From positions 72,325-136,324 of the forward strand of contig CAVKGV010000007.1 in NCBI GenBank assembly GCA_963656065.1: DNA of 64,000 bases. The letters run 5' to 3'. The notes under the pieces were generated by a model. The model was not told the origin of the DNA, searched no databases, and saw only the letters and a list, made by a program, of their open reading frames with translations. This stretch comes from Hallerella sp963656065. GTDB taxonomy: Bacteria; Fibrobacterota; Fibrobacteria; Fibrobacterales; Fibrobacteraceae. A program made the translations under genes and the position numbers. Numbering within the stretch: position 1 is the stretch's first letter; every line of letters begins with the position of its first letter. Positions 1 to 9,100 of this stretch are shown one piece after another.

Positions 1-341
1 ACGCTCTTCTGTCATCCTGGAGGGAGCAGTGCGACCGATAGGATCCAAGTTAGAGCCTAGAGCTGAGAAATTAGAGCTGAGTGTGGAAAGTTGAAGTTTG
101 AATGACGGTGGACGAAAACGGCTCGCTCCGCAGACAACTCCACTTTCAACGTTCCACACGCAAAGCCTAAACCTGTTGGTTTTAAATTTCCCGTGTCCCG
201 CATCCCGAGAATTATAAATGTCGGCGATTCTAGGCGCTGAACTTTGAAAGAGCCTCTTTAACTTTACCCGCTAAATTTTATAATTTATTTTTCGGTTTGA
301 TGAAAAATGCAAACGCTCGAATTTTCGGGCGAGAGGATACG
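1..341. repeat. Intergenic repeat region upstream of the lipoprotein operon
   Basis: No gene is visible here. Bases 1-75 are a near-identical inverted copy of the repeat at 24129-24197: both contain the unit gtcatcctgga, then a gcgaccgataggatcc core, then a run of agagct/agctct words. Bases 81-96 and 143-159 form imperfect inverted arms (gtgtggaa.. and ..ttccacac) able to fold into a long hairpin. The right end holds a plausible promoter for the next gene, tttaac (257-262), 16 bases, tataat (279-284). The repeat family has no coding potential and looks like a dispersed intergenic element. Confidence 0.55.
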
Positions 342-791
342 ATGAAAAAAAGAATTCTTTTGACGGTTCTGCTCCTGCCGATGATTTTTTCGGCCTGTTC
401 ATCGGAACCGATGCGGATTATTTGCGGAAAGGATTTTCTCCAGAATCGCACTGCCGTTGTCGATACGTCGAGCGTCTTTCACAGCTCGGACCCTTTCATT
501 ATGCAATTTCGTTATGGCAAGAACTTTGATTTTTCAAAACTCAAATGGGAAGTCGTCAACGCATCCGGAAAGATCATTGCATCCAAGACAAGTCCTGTCA
601 GTGTGAAGGAAGGTTCCTACACGGTTCTGGTTTCTTCTATCCGCGGGGGATTTTCAAGTGCCACGGAATTTTTCAAGGTGAAGGAAGGTGAATTTTCCAT
701 TCGGTTCTTCAATGCGGATGCGGACACGCTTCTCTTGCAAAAGCAAATCCGCGTGGTTCGGAACAGTGAAAAAATCGACGGGGCAAAATGA
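342..791 (+). CDS. Putative lipoprotein, unknown function
   Basis: A 149-residue protein with a lipoprotein signal peptide: Lys-Lys-Arg start, hydrophobic core, and lipobox FSAC with the acylated Cys near residue 19. The start at 342 is preferred over an upstream in-frame ATG at 297 because GAGAGG lies five bases before it and the signal peptide then begins properly. The rest shows no family I recognise. It is the first of three lipoprotein genes that overlap end to start (ATGA at 788-791), so they are probably one transcript ending with glutamate racemase. An envelope role is inferred only from the lipobox. Confidence 0.75.
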   Translation: MKKRILLTVLLLPMIFSACSSEPMRIICGKDFLQNRTAVVDTSSVFHSSDPFIMQFRYGKNFDFSKLKWEVVNASGKIIASKTSPVSVKEGSYTVLVSSIRGGFSSATEFFKVKEGEFSIRFFNADADTLLLQKQIRVVRNSEKIDGAK

Positions 792-1699
792 AGTATTTAG
801 GACTGACTCTAACCGCGATATGCTTGGCGGCTTGCTCTTCGGATGTCGAAATAAATTACAAGCTTTTGGAACCCGTTTCCGTGGAGCTTTATACGGAAAG
901 CACCTACGCAACGATTGACCTTGAAGATGTGGAACGCATCGGAACTATCAATGCGGACTATGTCCATTTGGAGTATTCGCAAAACGGAGACACTCTGGTG
1001 ATTCGCCGAAATTTTGAAATCGACAAGTCGCGCGGATATCTCAAGAATTCCCATCCGGCGGAACTCCAATGGCGTCTCCCGAAAGTCGTCTCCAAGGGCG
1101 TTGCGGAACGGGTTGTCGAAACATCTGGTTTTGTCGAAGGCTACGATACGTTGCTTTACAGTATCCCGATGCCCAAGCGTTGGCGCGACCAACTTCTCAA
1201 TCCCGACTACATCAAGCACTTGGAACGTCAGGAAAAGCATCGCTACGAAATGGACCATCTGCTCGTGGGCAAGGTTCCCGAAAAGGGAAATATCACTCAG
1301 CTGTTGAAAGACCGCGGACGTCTCCGGTTCGCCCTCATCCAAGTGGATTCCGTCGTCACGGAAGGCTTTCGCAATCTCGACCGGCGCAAATGCTTTGCCT
1401 ATACGGTCTATCTAAAGGAAAAGGAGAGCTTCCCCTATTACATCTGGGAACAGCACGTCAACAGCAAAATCGGGACGGAAAAATTCCAGGCCTACCGGAC
1501 GGGACTCAAGGCGGAATATGAAACAGCCTACTGGGTAACGATCGACCCCGAAACGGGAATCCCGTGCCAGGAACGCGAAGTCAAGGTCGGAACGCATACG
1601 ATGGTAAATGCCAAGACGGGCGATACGGCGACGTTCAAGAGCAACACGACGCTTGAACGCCTCTACACGGTCGTCCGGGATACGTTGGACGCAAAATGA
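788..1699 (+). CDS. Putative lipoprotein, unknown function
   Basis: A 303-residue protein beginning with a short lipoprotein signal peptide and lipobox LAAC (Cys at residue 16). The mature part is charged, rich in Glu, Arg and Tyr, without internal membrane segments, and is not a family I can name. Its ATG overlaps the TGA of the gene before by the ATGA arrangement, and its own stop overlaps the next ATG in the same way, so the three lipoproteins are translationally coupled and may act together at the envelope. Confidence 0.75.
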   Translation: MKYLGLTLTAICLAACSSDVEINYKLLEPVSVELYTESTYATIDLEDVERIGTINADYVHLEYSQNGDTLVIRRNFEIDKSRGYLKNSHPAELQWRLPKVVSKGVAERVVETSGFVEGYDTLLYSIPMPKRWRDQLLNPDYIKHLERQEKHRYEMDHLLVGKVPEKGNITQLLKDRGRLRFALIQVDSVVTEGFRNLDRRKCFAYTVYLKEKESFPYYIWEQHVNSKIGTEKFQAYRTGLKAEYETAYWVTIDPETGIPCQEREVKVGTHTMVNAKTGDTATFKSNTTLERLYTVVRDTLDAK

Positions 1700-2148
1700 T
1701 GCGTTTCGGATGGATTTCGTTTGCGCTTTTCTGCGTGTCGCTTGCCGCGTGTGGTGGAACAAAATCTGCGCAGCAGACGATGGCGGAAGACCGCGATTAC
1801 ATGTACAGGGAAGCCTACAGCGCATACATCAAAGCCGAAAATCGCTACCTGAACTTGCTCTTCAATCTTGAACGGATGCCCGAAGAGGAAGAACTTTGGA
1901 TAATGAAGCGCGACCAGATGAAGGAACTCGAACAGCTTCGCGCCTTGATGCTCCAGGCCCGCTCGGAACTCGACGAGTCGCTCCAGGACTGGGAGCGTTA
2001 CCTTTCCGAACTCCAGAAGGAAACGGCGGAAGCGAAGGCGGTTTCCCGGGCGAAATTCCGCACGACAAATGACGAAAGGACTTCCCCGGGGCATCTGCTT
2101 CCGGGAGAATTTGTGAAGGATTCCGTCCGCAAGGCGATGCAGAGGTAA
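1696..2148 (+). CDS. Small coiled-coil lipoprotein, unknown function
   Basis: A 150-residue protein with lipobox LAAC (Cys near residue 19) followed by a largely helical, strongly charged body. Roughly residues 40-120 have heptad-like Glu/Leu/Arg spacing suggesting a coiled coil. It is the third lipoprotein in the coupled run and ends two bases before the GTG of glutamate racemase. Two adjacent ATG codons exist (1696 and 1699); the first overlaps the preceding stop and is taken here. Function unknown; a structural or scaffolding envelope role is only a guess. Confidence 0.72.
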   Translation: MMRFGWISFALFCVSLAACGGTKSAQQTMAEDRDYMYREAYSAYIKAENRYLNLLFNLERMPEEEELWIMKRDQMKELEQLRALMLQARSELDESLQDWERYLSELQKETAEAKAVSRAKFRTTNDERTSPGHLLPGEFVKDSVRKAMQR

Positions 2149-2150
2149 CG

Positions 2151-2960
2151 GTGATAGGCGTCTTTGATTCCGGGTTTGGCGGCCTTTCGATTTTGCGTGA
2201 ACTGCGGCGTGTCCTTCCCGATTACGATTTTCTCTATCTCGGCGATAATGCCCGGGCTCCATACGGCTCCCGCACATTCGATACGATTTACCGCTATACG
2301 CTCGAAGCGGTCCGCGCCCTTTTTGACAGGGGTTGCCCGCTCGTCATTCTCGCCTGCAACACGGCAAGCGCTCGGGCTCTTCGCACGATCCAGCAGCGCG
2401 ACCTGCCGACTATCGCTCCGCAGAACCGCGTCCTGGGCATTATCCGTCCCACGGCGGAGGAAGCGGGAAACTTCTCAAAAAACGGGCATCTCGGAATCTT
2501 GGGAACGGCAGGAACGGTGGAATCGAACAGCTATCCCATTGAAATCGCGCATTTCTTTCCGGAACTCAAGGTGTCGCAAGAGGCCTGTCCGCTGTGGGCG
2601 ACTCTTGTTGAAAACGGCGAAATCGACAGCGAGGGAACGCGTTTCTTCGTGAAAAGGGACATCGACAGGTTGCTCTCGAAGGATCCGCAGATCGATGCGA
2701 TTCTTTTGGCCTGCACGCACTATCCGCTGCTCCTTTCGGTCATCGAACAGGTCGTTCCGCCGCAGATCCGGGTCGTTTCGCAAGGAGCGATTGTCGCCCG
2801 GAAGACGAAGGACTACCTGGAACGGCATCCCGAAATGGAAAAAAGGCTGACCCGCGGGGGGAGTTTGTCCTTTTTGACTACCGATACCCCCGAATTTTTC
2901 CGCAAAGGGGCAAGTTTTTTCGGCGTGGATAAGGTTTCTGCAAAAAGTTTGACTTTTTAA
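2151..2960 (+). CDS. murI: Glutamate racemase
   Basis: Converts L-glutamate to D-glutamate for peptidoglycan synthesis in the cytoplasm. The 269-residue length is normal. Diagnostic motifs are visible: DSGFGG at residues 6-11, YLGD near 30, the first catalytic cysteine in CNTASA (Cys69) and the second in ACTHYPL (Cys188). The start is GTG at 2151, two bases after the preceding stop. It closes the lipoprotein run, so its expression is probably tied to that operon. The promoter of the next gene overlaps its last codons. Confidence 0.96.
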   Translation: MIGVFDSGFGGLSILRELRRVLPDYDFLYLGDNARAPYGSRTFDTIYRYTLEAVRALFDRGCPLVILACNTASARALRTIQQRDLPTIAPQNRVLGIIRPTAEEAGNFSKNGHLGILGTAGTVESNSYPIEIAHFFPELKVSQEACPLWATLVENGEIDSEGTRFFVKRDIDRLLSKDPQIDAILLACTHYPLLLSVIEQVVPPQIRVVSQGAIVARKTKDYLERHPEMEKRLTRGGSLSFLTTDTPEFFRKGASFFGVDKVSAKSLTF

Positions 2961-2976
2961 TGTATAATTTTATATC
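2949..2976 (+). promoter_or_regulatory. Sigma-70-like promoter for the gene at 3045
   Basis: TTGACT at 2949-2954, then 16 bases, then TATATC at 2971-2976; a second -10-like TATAAT sits at 2963-2968. The -35 lies inside the end of murI. The downstream gene has a clear ribosome binding site, gaggaaaagg at 3028-3037. Confidence 0.5.
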
Positions 2977-3044
2977 TTGCAGGTGGAAAACGAACCATCC
3001 CTGGTCCGCTTTTGATTCTTTTACTCTGAGGAAAAGGACGTATT

Positions 3045-3731
3045 ATGCCGCAAATACAGATTAATTTAACCGGTTGGCAAGGCTTCCGTGGCAAGAACAC
3101 GGGCAGTCTTCTCTATGTCGAGACCAGCCGAATGTCCGTTGTCCCGGTCCGTGACCAGCTAAACGAAAACGAAAAAGGTTCCTTTTCGGAGCCGAACTAC
3201 GAAACTTCCACATACGGATTTGTTTCTTGCTGCAATGTCAAGGCCATCAATAAAATTGTCAAGACGAACAAGAGCCGCTACATTTTATTTGGAACGCGCT
3301 ATGAAGGCGGGGATGCGGATTACAAGGACAAGTATCTGATTATGGGATACATGAAAATCGAACAGACGAAGGATGTCCGCTCGCGTCATATCCAGGCCTA
3401 TATGGCGACGCAAGGAGCCGTGGAACCGGAATGCATGCTTCTCGAAGAGGATATTGCCGTCCACGGACCGATGCACTTTGTGTCGCTTCAGGATTCCTAC
3501 GTGCTCACCGACGACCGCTTGAAGGAATGGGGGTACAAGGGTCATGTGGGCCGCCAACTTAAAACGGTTTTCAACGAGGAACATACGAAGGAAATCTTGA
3601 CCCACCTGGATTCCCGGGACGACAAGATCGACGAGTACATTGCGACGGTCGAAGAGTTCAAGAAGGCTCTCGCCGCCCAGCAGGCCGCTGCGGAAACCGC
3701 CGGGGAATCTGCTTCGGAACCTGAAAACTGA
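3045..3731 (+). CDS. Conserved-looking cytoplasmic protein of unknown function
   Basis: A 228-residue soluble protein with no signal peptide or membrane segment. It starts at ATG 3045 after a strong ribosome binding site. The tail (about residues 195-228) is low-complexity, rich in Ala, Glu and Gln. I do not recognise the family. It is monocistronic: it has its own promoter in the murI end and a terminator 44 bases after the stop. Codon use matches the neighbours, so it is likely a native core gene. Confidence 0.7.
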   Translation: MPQIQINLTGWQGFRGKNTGSLLYVETSRMSVVPVRDQLNENEKGSFSEPNYETSTYGFVSCCNVKAINKIVKTNKSRYILFGTRYEGGDADYKDKYLIMGYMKIEQTKDVRSRHIQAYMATQGAVEPECMLLEEDIAVHGPMHFVSLQDSYVLTDDRLKEWGYKGHVGRQLKTVFNEEHTKEILTHLDSRDDKIDEYIATVEEFKKALAAQQAAAETAGESASEPEN

Positions 3732-3774
3732 AAAAGTCGATATTTAAAGTTCGGATAGAACTTGAATGGATAGG

Positions 3775-3802
3775 CCCGGTGCGATGCCGGGTTTATTTTT
3801 TA
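3775..3802 (+). terminator. Rho-independent terminator
   Basis: Stem cccgg (3775-3779) and ccggg (3787-3791) with a seven-base loop, followed by a T-rich tract. It lies 44 bases after the stop at 3731 and so ends the transcript of the 228-residue protein. Confidence 0.7.
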
Positions 3803-4061
3803 GGAGTAATTAAAAAGGGGAATGTGTTCTTTTTTTTCTCAACGATCGCCTTTAAAATCGCCGGGTCGAAGCTATTTGTTCTCGGAGTTTTCCATGTTTG
3901 TCCTTTGTTTTTTTGTTTGTGTTAAGACCAAAGATCGGATGTGGGGACTCCACTTTTTGTTTACGGGGCCCTGGACGGGCCTTGCCCGTCAATACTCGTG
4001 AACTTCGTTCCTTGATGGATGAGTGGTTGAAAAAAAGGCTGTGATAGCTATATTTTTTTGC
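3803..4061. other. Intergenic region with hairpin and argA promoter
   Basis: No gene is supported. A perfect hairpin is present at 3974-3990 (gacgggc, loop ctt, gcccgtc) without a following T-run, so it is more likely an RNA or DNA structure than a terminator. At the right end TTGAAA (4027-4032), 16 bases and TATATT (4049-4054) form a good promoter, placing the predicted transcript start at about 4061, immediately before the ATG of the next gene. Confidence 0.45.
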
Positions 4062-5420
4062 ATGAACAACGGTTTTGACCATCTGAACGTGCAGAATATC
4101 GAAGTCGCGGGATTTATTCGCGAAGTTTTCGGCTACATCACCCGGTTCAAGGGGCAGCTTTTTGTACTGAAAATCGAAGACAGCCTGATGGAACATCCGC
4201 TGTTTCCCGTATTGATTCGGGATATTACGCTTTTACACAAGATAGGGGTCAAGATTCTGATCGTTCCGGGGACGCGGAAAAGCATCGACCGGCAACTTGC
4301 CGCGTGGGAAATCGTTTCGGAATTTAAGGATGGCGTGCGCCTGACAAGCGAAGAGGCGCTGCCTTTGATCGAACAGGCGTCTCTTGGAGCGGCCCAGCGC
4401 ATCATGAGCCATTTGACGGCTGGCGGCTGCCACGGGATGCAGGGAAACTGGGTGTCGGCCCGGAGCATGGGAATTATCGATGGCGTCGATTACATGCGCA
4501 CCGGTCGGATCGAACGGATCGAGAAGGACATCATCGAACACCTGCTTTCGGAAGATTACATTCCCATCATTCCGCCGATCGGTTGGAACAAGATTGGCCA
4601 CGCCTACAACATTTCGAGTACGGAACTTGCGATGGAACTTTGCAAGTATCTGACGGTCGGGAAGCTCTTTTTCATCGGAAGCGAAAACGGTATCCGTGCC
4701 GAAGGCCTTTCCACCGGACTGAATACGCGGTATCTGGACGTGACGGACAACGGTGAAATTTCCGCACTGGATATCGAGCAGGCGCAGGAAATCCTGGACC
4801 TGAATTCGGACAAGCTGAATTTTGCGCAGGTCGATTATCTGAAAAACGCCATTGCCGCCTGCAAGGCCGGCGCAAAGCGCGTGCATCTCATCAGCGGAGA
4901 AACGCAGGGAAGCGTCTTGCAGGAAGTGTTCTCGAGCCGCGGCGACGGAACGATGGTCTATGCGAACCAGTATTCGAGCATCCGCCCGGCGACGACGGAC
5001 GATATCCCGGATATCCTCCGGATTATGCAGGACTACATTGCAAAGGGCTATCTCATTTCGCGGACGCAGGAGTCCATTTCGGAAAAGCTTTCGGACTATG
5101 TCGTGTATGCGATCGACAACGTGATCCACGGATGCGGGGCGCTTCATGCGTTCGAAGACAATACGGCGGAAGTTGCGGCGATTGCCGTTGCGGCGAACTA
5201 CCGCAAGTCGGGAGTCGGGGCGGCGATTGTGCGGCACCTGGTGGCGACTGCCCGGATGCGCGGATTCCGGATGGTCTTCTTGCTCACGACGCAGGCTCTT
5301 GACTGGTTCTACCAGCTGGGATTTAAAGACGGGACGCTTGAAGAACTGCCGAAGTCAAAGCGCGACCATTACAATTACAAAAGACATTCGAGAATTTTGG
5401 TGATGCCGCTTGGAAAGTGA
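4062..5420 (+). CDS. argA: N-acetylglutamate synthase (amino-acid kinase fold + GNAT)
   Basis: Probably makes N-acetylglutamate from acetyl-CoA and glutamate, the first step of arginine synthesis. About residues 20-285 are an amino-acid-kinase-like domain; about residues 300-440 are a GNAT acetyltransferase with the acetyl-CoA loop region around NYRKSGVGAAIVRHL. This two-domain build is that of the classical ArgA. Start: ATG 4062 (452 residues) is preferred over GTG 4023, which lies inside the apparent -35 element; with the promoter at 4027-4054 the mRNA would start almost at the ATG and be leaderless. The stop overlaps a possible start of folE. Confidence 0.88.
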   Translation: MNNGFDHLNVQNIEVAGFIREVFGYITRFKGQLFVLKIEDSLMEHPLFPVLIRDITLLHKIGVKILIVPGTRKSIDRQLAAWEIVSEFKDGVRLTSEEALPLIEQASLGAAQRIMSHLTAGGCHGMQGNWVSARSMGIIDGVDYMRTGRIERIEKDIIEHLLSEDYIPIIPPIGWNKIGHAYNISSTELAMELCKYLTVGKLFFIGSENGIRAEGLSTGLNTRYLDVTDNGEISALDIEQAQEILDLNSDKLNFAQVDYLKNAIAACKAGAKRVHLISGETQGSVLQEVFSSRGDGTMVYANQYSSIRPATTDDIPDILRIMQDYIAKGYLISRTQESISEKLSDYVVYAIDNVIHGCGALHAFEDNTAEVAAIAVAANYRKSGVGAAIVRHLVATARMRGFRMVFLLTTQALDWFYQLGFKDGTLEELPKSKRDHYNYKRHSRILVMPLGK

Positions 5421-5428
5421 GTAGGAAA

Positions 5429-5989
5429 ATGGACTTGAAAAAGATGGAATGCGGCTTTCGGATGATTCTCGAAGGCATGGGCGAAGACCCCGGGCGCGAA
5501 GGATTGGTGGCAACGCCGCACCGCGTAGCGAAGATGTATGCGGAGCTCATGACTAGCCTGAATGCGGCCATCGACCCTTCGGACATTCTTAGGACGCGCT
5601 TTCACGAAAAGTATGACGAGATGATCGTGGTGCCGAATATCGAGTTTGCGAGCATGTGCGAGCATCATTTCTTGCCGTTTACGGGAAGAGCCTTTGTCGC
5701 CTATATTCCGGGAGATTGCGTCGTCGGACTTTCAAAGATTCCGCGGGTGGTCGAATATTTCGCCCGGATGCCGCAGATCCAGGAGCGGATGACGCGCCAG
5801 ATTGCGGAACTCATCCAGAAGGAGCTGAATCCGCGGGGCGTTGCCGTGCTGCTCGAAGCGAGCCACATGTGCATGACGATGCGCGGCGTGAAGAAACCCG
5901 GTGCGACGATGGTGACGACCCAGCTTCTCGGGCGTTTCAAGACGGACGAAAAGACCCGAGCCGAGTTTATGGCGCATATCCGCCGATAA
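5429..5989 (+). CDS. folE: GTP cyclohydrolase I
   Basis: Converts GTP to 7,8-dihydroneopterin triphosphate, the first step of folate synthesis, and can also feed queuosine synthesis. The 186-residue protein shows the zinc and substrate motifs of type I enzymes: MCEHHFLPF, GLSKIPR, and SHMCMTMRGV. The start is uncertain: ATG 5429 has AGG a few bases upstream, but GTG 5417, overlapping the argA stop, is possible and adds four residues. It is coupled to argA and followed by a hairpin that may end the transcript. Confidence 0.95.
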   Translation: MDLKKMECGFRMILEGMGEDPGREGLVATPHRVAKMYAELMTSLNAAIDPSDILRTRFHEKYDEMIVVPNIEFASMCEHHFLPFTGRAFVAYIPGDCVVGLSKIPRVVEYFARMPQIQERMTRQIAELIQKELNPRGVAVLLEASHMCMTMRGVKKPGATMVTTQLLGRFKTDEKTRAEFMAHIRR

Positions 5990-6008
5990 TTACAACAAAA
6001 ACGAAGAA

Positions 6009-6050
6009 TACAAATTTGTAAGTTTTACAAAAAGGTATGACTTTTTTGTA
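6009..6050 (+). terminator. Palindrome and terminator-like hairpin between folE and gltB
   Basis: A perfect 12-bp palindrome, tacaaatttgta (6009-6020), is followed by a hairpin at 6026-6050 with arms tacaaaaag and cttttttgta. The T-rich right arm suggests a folE terminator; the 12-bp palindrome could be an operator for gltB. A third imperfect hairpin (6114-6135) sits just before the gltB ribosome binding site. No clear sigma-54 -24/-12 element was found here. Confidence 0.45.
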
Positions 6051-6152
6051 GGACGAAAATTTTAAAACCCCTTTACCGCATTTCATTTGTCTAGTAATTT
6101 TCTTTTAGACGATTGCAGAGGAGATGCTTCTTCTGCGGACGATAGGAGACAT

Positions 6153-9100
6153 ATGAAGGCTCAAGGTCTATACAACCCGCAAAATGAACACGACGCGTGC
6201 GGCGTTGGCTTCGTTCTGAACATGAATGGCAAACGGGAACACGGAATTGTCGAAAAGGGCGTGAAGGTTCTCGAAAATCTCCTCCATCGGGGTGCGACAG
6301 GCGCGGATGTCAATACTGGCGACGGCGCAGGACTTCTCGTCCAGATCCCGGATAATTTCTTTAAGAAATCCCTGAAGATGAAATTGCCCGAACTCGGAAG
6401 CTATGCCGTGGGCATGTTCTTCCTTCCGCAGGATGCGTCGAAGCGTTCTTCGGCGATGGACCTGGTTGAAAAAATTGTTGGCGAAGAAAATTTCAAAATC
6501 CTTTCGGTTCGCGACGTGCCCGTCAAGGCGGAAGTCGTCGGCGATACCGCCCGTGCCGTGATGCCGTTTATTTCCCAGGTGTTTCTTCAGCCGAAAAAGG
6601 AACTTTCGGGCGAAGCCTTGGAACGTGCGCTGCTCGTGCTGCGGAAGCGGATGGAACACGAAACGGATCTTCCGGCGGACGGTGCGGACGGATTTTACGT
6701 GGCGAGCCTTTCTGCCCGGACAATCGTCTATAAGGGAATGATGACCGCGCCGCAGGTCCCGCTCTTTTACCCGGACCTGAACGATGCGAATTTTGACAGT
6801 GCCGTGGCGGTCGTCCACCAGCGCTATTCGACGAACACGTTCCCGAGCTGGCCCTTGGCGCAGCCTTTCCGCTACATGGCGCACAACGGCGAAATCAACA
6901 CGATCCGCGGAAACCGCAACTGGATGGCCGCGCGCGAAAAGAACCTTTCTTCGCCGCTCTTCGGCGAAGATGTCCACAAGCTCTCCCCGATCCTCGAAAA
7001 GGGTTCGAGCGATTCCGGCAATCTGGACAACGTATTGGAACTTTTGACTTTGGGAGGTCGCGAAGTCGGGCATTCGATGATGATGCTCATGCCGCAGGCC
7101 TGGGGCAAGAAGCATGCGATGGGACCTGACGTGCGCGGGTTCTTTGAATTCCACGCGGGAATCATGGAGCCTTGGGACGGTCCGGCGGCTGTCGCTTTTA
7201 CGGACGGCAAGTGGGTCGGTGCGACGCTCGATAGGAACGGTCTCCGTCCGGCGCGTTACACGATTACGAAAGACGGATTCATGGTGTTCGCTTCGGAGGC
7301 GGGAGTTCTGGAAATTCCGGCGGAAGATGTCGAAGAAAAAGGTTCGCTGCGTCCGGGGCAGATGCTCCTGGTGAACCTGGAAACGGGTCGCTTCTACAAG
7401 GACAGGGAAGTGAAGACCCGCTTTGCGCGCAAGGAACCTTATCGTCGCTGGGTAAATGAAAACCATATCGATATCCATGGATTCTTCAATGCGGTGGGAG
7501 AGGTTTCCGTTGACGAATCGACGCTTCTCAAACGCCAGAAACTTTTCGGATATACGCGCGAGGATTTGGATCTTATCCTGAATGCGATGGCGTCCGACGG
7601 AAAGGAGCCTGTCGGTTCGATGGGGTCCGACCAGCCGCTGGCCGTCCTCTCCGAAAAACCGCAGCTTCTTTACTGGTATTTCAAGCAGCTCTTTGCTCAG
7701 GTGACGAATCCGCCGATCGATCCGATTCGCGAGGAGCTGGTGATGAGTCTCATGACGTTCCTCGGAATTCACGACAACGTACTTGCGGAAGAACCTTCCC
7801 AGGCGCGCCTCGTCAAGTTCCGCTATCCGGTCCTTTCGAACGAGGATTTGGGTCGCTTGCGTTCCCTGCACCAGGAGGACTTTAAATGCGCGACCGTTCC
7901 GATGGGATTTCCGGTGCTTTCCGATACGCTGTCGTCCGGAAAGCTGCTCGAGAACGCCTTGAACGAACTGTGCAGGACGGTCGAAGAAAATGTTCGCGCT
8001 GGTTTTAAAATCATCATTCTGAGCGACAAGGATCTTCCCGATGAAATCGCTCCGATTCCGGCGATTCTCGCCGTGTCCGCGGTGAACCAGCATCTTTCGA
8101 AAGTCGGCATCCGGACGAGTTGCGGGCTGATTCTCGAAACAGGCGAAGCGCGTGAAGTCATGCACATCGCAAGCCTCCTCGGATTCGGTGCGACTGCCAT
8201 CAATCCGTATCTCGCGTTTGAATCGATTGCGGAATTGAGCAATACGCACCAGCTGACCAAGCGGATCGGGGTGACGGAAGCTATCGAGCACTATATCGAT
8301 GCGATGAACAAGGGACTGAAAAAGGTGATGAGCCGGATGGGCATTTCGACGCTCCGCAGCTATCGCAATGCGCAGGTCTTTGAAATCGTGGGCCTTTCGA
8401 AAGAGGTTGTCGATAAGTACTTTACAGGCGCGGCTAGCCGTGTCGGAGGAATCGGAATCGAGGACATCGCCAAGGAAACCTTGATGCGTTGGCGCGCGGC
8501 CATTGAAAGCAAAAGTCCGCTGCTTCCGTCGGGTGGTGAATATCGCTACCGCAAGGACGGTGAACGTCATCTGTGGACGCCCGAGGCTATCGCCGATTTG
8601 CAGATTGCGGTTCGCACGGGAAACCAGAAACGCTATGACGCCTATGCGGAACTGATCAACAACCAGACGGAACACCAGAGCACGCTTCGCGGACTTTTCA
8701 CGTTCAAGCCGACGACGGCTGTTCCGCTCGACGAGGTGGAACCCGCTTCCGAAATCGTGAAACGTTTCGTGACGGGCGCGATGAGCTATGGGGCGATTTC
8801 GAACGAGGCTCACGAGGCGATTGCCATTGCGATGAACCGGATCGGGGCGAAGAGCAACAGCGGCGAGGGCGGCGAAGATCCCGAGCGTTACATTCCTCTT
8901 CCGAACGGGGATTCCCTTTCGAGCGCGACAAAGCAGGTCGCTAGCGGTCGCTTTGGCGTGACCGACGAATATCTGGTGAACGCGAAGGAAATCCAGATTA
9001 AGATTGCCCAGGGAGCGAAACCGGGTGAAGGCGGACAGCTGCCGGGACACAAGGTGAGCGAAGCGATTGCGAAAGTGCGCCATTCAACGCCGGGCGTGAC

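Noticed and set aside
3974..3990. Terminator
   Set aside because: Perfect hairpin but no T-run on either side.
4023..4061. GTG start for argA
   Set aside because: It falls inside the likely -35 element; ATG 4062 fits the promoter.
5990..6152. Sigma-54 promoter for gltB
   Set aside because: No -24/-12 dinucleotide pair with correct spacing was found.
6168..9083. 971-residue open frame on the minus strand opposite gltB
   Set aside because: Arg/His-rich shadow of gltB codon bias; no start site, no recognisable domain.
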